From Candidatus Altimarinota bacterium (lineage in GTDB: Bacteria; Patescibacteriota; Gracilibacteria; BD1-5; UBA2023): a DNA stretch of 43,384 nucleotides. Of the stretch, positions 39,442 through 43,384 are shown in pieces. The notes under the pieces are model-generated. The model had not been told where the DNA came from. It saw only the letters and a list, made by a program, of their open reading frames with translations, and did not search any database. The stretch spans positions 1-43,384 of the forward strand of contig JACMPW010000002.1 of NCBI GenBank assembly GCA_014377305.1, in the 5' to 3' direction. Each line of letters starts with the position of its first letter. Positions within the stretch are counted from its first letter, which is position 1. A program made the translations under genes and the position numbers.

Positions 39442-41901
39442 ATGCTCACACTCCTCCGTCTCATCATTCTCCGCAACTGGCAGTCGCTCTTGACCCTGTT
39501 TTTTGTGACCTTGTTCTCTGGTGTTGGGTTCATCACACTCGGACAACTCACGACCAATATCGAGTCGAGTGTGGCGAGTGAGACGCGTCCGCTTTTTGGT
39601 GCGGATATGATCATCTCCGTCGATGGATATACGGGAGCATCCCTCTATGATACATTCGCACTGTACCTCTCAGGTGAGACCTATACTTGGGCGGAGCGAC
39701 ATGAGTTCTCGACGACACTCTTCGACCGAGAGGGTAAGACCTGACTCGTGAAGGTGGTGAGCTATAGTGGCACATATCCACAGAGAGGCATGTTGAAGAC
39801 TGTAGGTATCCAAGTACTACAACAATGATGAAATTCAGGATGAATCATTCCAGATTCACCTTTTTCTTCCGAATGACCAGAGTGAAGGAGAGTGGGGGCC
39901 ACTCCAGAACTCATCGACAGATTCGCAACAGGAGGAGCTATCACACTCGATGGGATACCAGTACAGATAACAGACTCTATCCTCGAGTCGAGTGATCTCG
40001 GATTCTCACTCGGGACAGACAATCATCTTATCGTACTCCCGACAGAGTTCCTCTCAGGATCGATGCTCCTTTCATCAGGTTCACGACTCGACCACGATCT
40101 CCTCATCTCATTCTCAGATGAGCGGCGGGCAAGGGTACTCACTACTCAGTTCAAGTCTATCGAGGCACTCTCATCCTACCGTATTCGCAACTATGAGGAT
40201 CGTTCAGAGCGCAATCTCGAAGTTGCCGGAGAACTCATGAACTATATCCTCCTCATCCTCGTAGTGTCGAGTATATTTGAACTTGTTATCCTTAGGTCGG
40301 CTCATGATGCCTTTTTTGACTCGCTCTCGCGGACTCTGCGCATCGTCGAGACGCTCGGATTCACACGTAGACGACAGATGATACTCTTCGCCATCCTCTA
40401 TGGACTCATCCTCCCAGTCGCACTCATCCTCGCTGGAGTGATCGGATTTTTTATCCTCTGACTCATCGCACGATATCCTGAGGCGGAGAGCTTTGTGTGG
40501 ATATTCTCGGCATTTTTCTCCTCGGTACTGCTCCTACTCCTCCTCGTATTCGCAGCGTTCTACCCTGCATGGCGGAGTAGGTGGTGGACACAGGAGACTC
40601 CTACAGCGATCGGGACTCTCCTCATGAAAAGCAGATACACGAAGCCACTCATAAAGATCTGAAGTGATACCATCATCAGTGCGATAGTGGGGATCATCGT
40701 GATCGCCCTCATATTCTCAGATATCGTATTTGCCCTCTTGGTGGTCGTCGGTGGGGGAGTCATCCTCCTCATCCTATCCTTCATTCTCCAGTTCCTCTAT
40801 GAGAGGATCTTCCGATTCGCGGCTCCGCTTCGTGTACGAGATTTTCCTCTATTCGACGGACTGCGTACTCTGGTCCGACCACTCACACCGACTATACCGA
40901 TCACTATATCTCTCGTGTCGGTGACGACTTTTTTTCTCGTGTTCATCATGTTTTCCCTCTCGTTCCGCTCAGAGCTCTCCATAGACGCGAGTGAGAGTGC
41001 CAATATGTACGCCCTCAATATCCTCGAATCCGATAGAGCCAAGATAGAGGCAGTCCTCACCGAAAAATCTGAGATGTACTCCATCCTGCGTGCACGTATC
41101 TCTCGGATCAACGGGCAGACTCTCACCGAACACCTCAATACTGAGAAACCGAGTGAACAGTTCACACGAGAGTTCAACATCACGACGACACCACTCGAGA
41201 ATCAGATCATCCAGTGAAAAGACACTATCACGGCTGATGAGGTCTCAGTCGATGCTGACTTCGCGAGTCGTCTCGGAGTCGAGATCGGAGATACGATTGA
41301 GTTCCTCCTCTCGGGAAAGTCTATCACTCTCACTATTGCGAATATTCGCGAAAGTACGAGACAGGGATTTCGCCCATTTTTCTACTTTTCGTTCGATCCT
41401 GTTGCATTCCGCACTGCTCCGAAGACCTACTTCGTCTCGACCTATACGACAGATAGAGAAGGTTGGAAACAGCTCATCCTCGCGAACTCTGGGCCACATG
41501 TGACATTCGTCGATGTGGAGAGTATCCTCTCGATCGTGCGAGATATCTCAGGCAAGATCCTCTCTGTGATCGGACTCTTCCTCGCGGTCGTCTCACTCTT
41601 TGCACTCTTTGCGATCGTGTCGTTTTTCTCACGGATGCGACCGATCGAGTCGATGCGGACTCGTCTCTATGGACTCTTCGGACTCCTCCCTGAGCGTATC
41701 ATGCGATCACTACGTACCAGTCGTGTGACCCTCTTCGTCGTGTCGTGGATCCTCTCGATCATCCTGGCACTCACTATCTCTCTCTGGGTCATCCGAGCGA
41801 GTACTATCCTCTCCTTCTCATGGTGATCAGCTGGTCTCGTGATGCTTGGTTCGATCGTAGTATATGGAGTATTTGTCGCTATACTCAGACCCAAGAAGTA
41901 A
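39442..41901 (+). CDS. FtsX-type ABC permease, YbbP-like
   Basis: 819 residues, the size of YbbP. An N-terminal helix (residues 13-35) is followed by a large exported domain (about 36-260) rich in beta strands, then a three-helix FtsX core (263-390), a further helix set, a second exported domain (about 510-670) and a final FtsX core (681-815). Nine or more UGA codons break it under the standard code, including a cluster in the first exported part (VLQQGGNSGGIIPD). The TesA-YbbA-YbbP arrangement suggests action on lipids or lipoproteins at the membrane surface. Confidence 0.9.
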
Positions 41902-41934
41902 AAAATCCCTCCCGATCATTCGGGAGAGATTTTT
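41902..41934. terminator. Hairpin terminator between ybbP-like gene and SLH esterase
   Basis: AAAATCCCTCCCGA and TCGGGAGAGATTTT around a 5-base loop, one mismatch, ending in a T-run. It is between two convergent genes and is close in sequence to the terminator at 18980-19017. Confidence 0.88.
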
Positions 41935-41943
41935 AGTAAGTTC

Positions 41944-43384
41944 TTATAATCCTCTTATCCACCCCACTATACTACTCCCACCACTCTTCGGCCAACTGTG
42001 TGTATCATTGCCATAGGTCGGATAGTTCTCACACCAGACGACGGGATTGCCCGTCGAGCAATCTGCCCACTTCTGACAAGAGAATCCTCCTATCTGGACA
42101 GATACTGTTGTCGCTCCACACTTGTTCACGAGTTTCATTTTACTCTCAGTGGCTCGTGCTATCGCAGGGGATGAGAGTGTATCGTTCGGATTCTGGTAGA
42201 TGAGTGTTGCCGTCGGAGTATCGTTGCAGCTACTCGTATATCCACCACCTCAGACTATCGCCAGAGAGCGGAACACATCTCCCTGAGTACAGGCAAGTCG
42301 AGACGCGAACCATGCACCGAGTGAGTGTGCGACGATATCGATATCTGATCGACTCACACAGAGACTGTCGGTCACATCTCGGATGATGGTATCGACGAAT
42401 GTGATATTTTCCTCACTTGACCAACTAAAAGCTGAACCACTTGGAAGTCCTGCGGGATACGCGACGATATAGTCACTCTGAGAGCCTCCTCGTCGACTTC
42501 ACTCCAGTCACATATAGTTCTGCACCATACTATTGCTGTTGGTGCGACCGTGTATCGCGATGATGAGTCCTGCAGGATTCGCTCTACTATAGCTCGATGG
42601 GACGGTCAGGATATAGCTGCGAGTCTTGCCCGCAACGGTCACCTCATAGGTTCCTGAGCGGAGAGTCTGTGGGATACTACATCACTTCGAGAGACTCTGG
42701 AGAGGGGATTTTTTGCTACTGTATTCTCGGACTCTGAGTATCAGCTCGCTCGCCTTGCCACGAGTCATCGGAGAGCTCACAGAGTAACTCGCCGAGTCGA
42801 GGATATGGTTCGTATTCGCGAGTTCCTGATAGGGGATATACCATGGATTGCCGTTCGCAGGTGCGAGACCATACATCCGCAGTCCCATAGCGAGAGCCTC
42901 TAGTATGGTCACAGGAGCATCAGGGTGAAAACTCCCATCATCGAATCCCCGCACCATACCGAGTGCGACCCCCTCACAGATATACGGATGGTACCACTTC
43001 GTGATACCAACATCTCCGAAGCATCGCTTAGTAGCTCGGACTGGACTCACTCACTTGGTTCCAAAGAGTACTTTCAGCATCTCGGCACGCGTGATCGTGT
43101 TGTCAGGTCCGAACCTGCCATCATCATACCCAGATATGATACCCTCACTCGCGAGTATCTCGATAGAGTCGCGGTAGTAGGAGAGCTCCGTATCAGGGAA
43201 ACTGGCAAAAGCAGACTGACTGACGAGGAGGGCAGATGTGAGGATGAGGGCGCTATATCCATATTCTGCCACTTCACTCGAAGACGGTAGCTTTTTTGTG
43301 AACATTTTGTTTTGGGTAGCTCGTGCTCACACTTGGAATCCACTTTCTGTAGGTCCTGGACAGAGGGCAGTTACGACAACGCCA
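41944..43384 (-). CDS. SLH-domain esterase, joined upstream to a short-chain dehydrogenase C-terminus (partial)
   Basis: From Met at 43305 the product has 453 residues. ILTSALLVSQSAFAS is a signal-peptide core. Three S-layer homology repeats follow (RDSIEILASEGIISGYDDGRF, YICEGVALGMVRGFDDGSF, YQELANTNHILD). Then comes an alpha/beta-hydrolase of the LpqC/feruloyl-esterase type with LIIAIHGRTNSN, nucleophile AHSLGAW and a His in GNDTHSWP, plus six cysteines. The frame stays open upstream of 43305 to the edge and reads GVVVTALCPGPTESGF, then KKLPSSSEVAEYGYSAL, as in short-chain dehydrogenases. So the esterase has either lost its own start and fused to a dehydrogenase, or the assembly joins two loci. 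Confidence 0.75.

Overview
The window only makes sense if UGA is read as glycine (translation table 25). Under the standard code almost every gene is chopped into fragments. With UGA as Gly, about 47 long frames close cleanly on TAA or TAG, none ends on TGA, and many UGA codons fall on invariant glycines (ABC P-loop at 15583-16494, histidine-kinase G2 box at 27577-28839, GDH GxGNxG at 36030-37274). This points to a CPR/Patescibacteria bacterium of the Absconditabacteria (SR1) or Gracilibacteria (BD1-5). I cannot decide between them. I saw no Shine-Dalgarno-like sequence at any start I checked; starts sit in AT- or pyrimidine-rich context.

Layout. 1-6961: end of a protein with an Ala-Pro repeat tail, a small membrane protein, serS, a GNAT acetyltransferase, lipoprotein, PhnA-like protein, O6-alkylguanine-DNA alkyltransferase and a PIF1-type helicase. 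7013-14941: nine tightly packed same-strand genes, AT-richer than their surroundings. They encode an acyltransferase-acyl carrier protein fusion, three membrane proteins, an AurF-like diiron oxygenase, a KAS III-like condensing enzyme, an AMP-forming acyl ligase, an NAD(P)-dependent reductase/epimerase and a 4'-phosphopantetheinyl transferase. This is a self-contained carrier-protein pathway, unexpected in a CPR lineage, and the best candidate here for an undescribed system. 15049-18059: DUF1993 protein and a YadG/YadH-like ABC exporter whose two genes are separated by an opposite-strand basic protein. 18099-22475: minus-strand genes (NYN-LOTUS protein, secreted TG-rich protein, GT2 glycosyltransferase with a PEGA-domain partner). 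22578-23858: rsmG and four tRNAs (Gly-UCC, Ile-GAU, Pro-UGG, Glu-UUC).

23967-32366 is an extracytoplasmic redox region: FMN-binding lipoprotein with its flavin transferase ApbE, a Met-rich fasciclin protein, secreted MsrB, a two-component system, a DipZ-like CcdA-thioredoxin fusion, a membrane-anchored thioredoxin and a secreted MsrA-MsrB fusion. Three promoters in this block carry the same 11-bp-period direct repeat (TTAATCT-N4-TTAATCT) placed 7-8 bp before a -10-like hexamer, which suggests a regulon of the local OmpR-type regulator that repairs oxidised methionine in the envelope. 32448-37274: aldehyde dehydrogenase, membrane protein, class III aminotransferase and glutamate dehydrogenase, likely amine catabolism. 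37337-41901: TesA-like lipoprotein esterase, DUF1624-like membrane protein and a YbbA/YbbP-like ABC pair. 41944-43384: an SLH-domain esterase whose frame runs upstream into the C-terminal part of a short-chain dehydrogenase, a natural fusion or an assembly junction.

No CRISPR array, rRNA, insertion sequence or phage gene was seen. After reconstruction no gene-free stretch exceeds 300 bases; the longest (3989-4273) holds a long imperfect inverted repeat.
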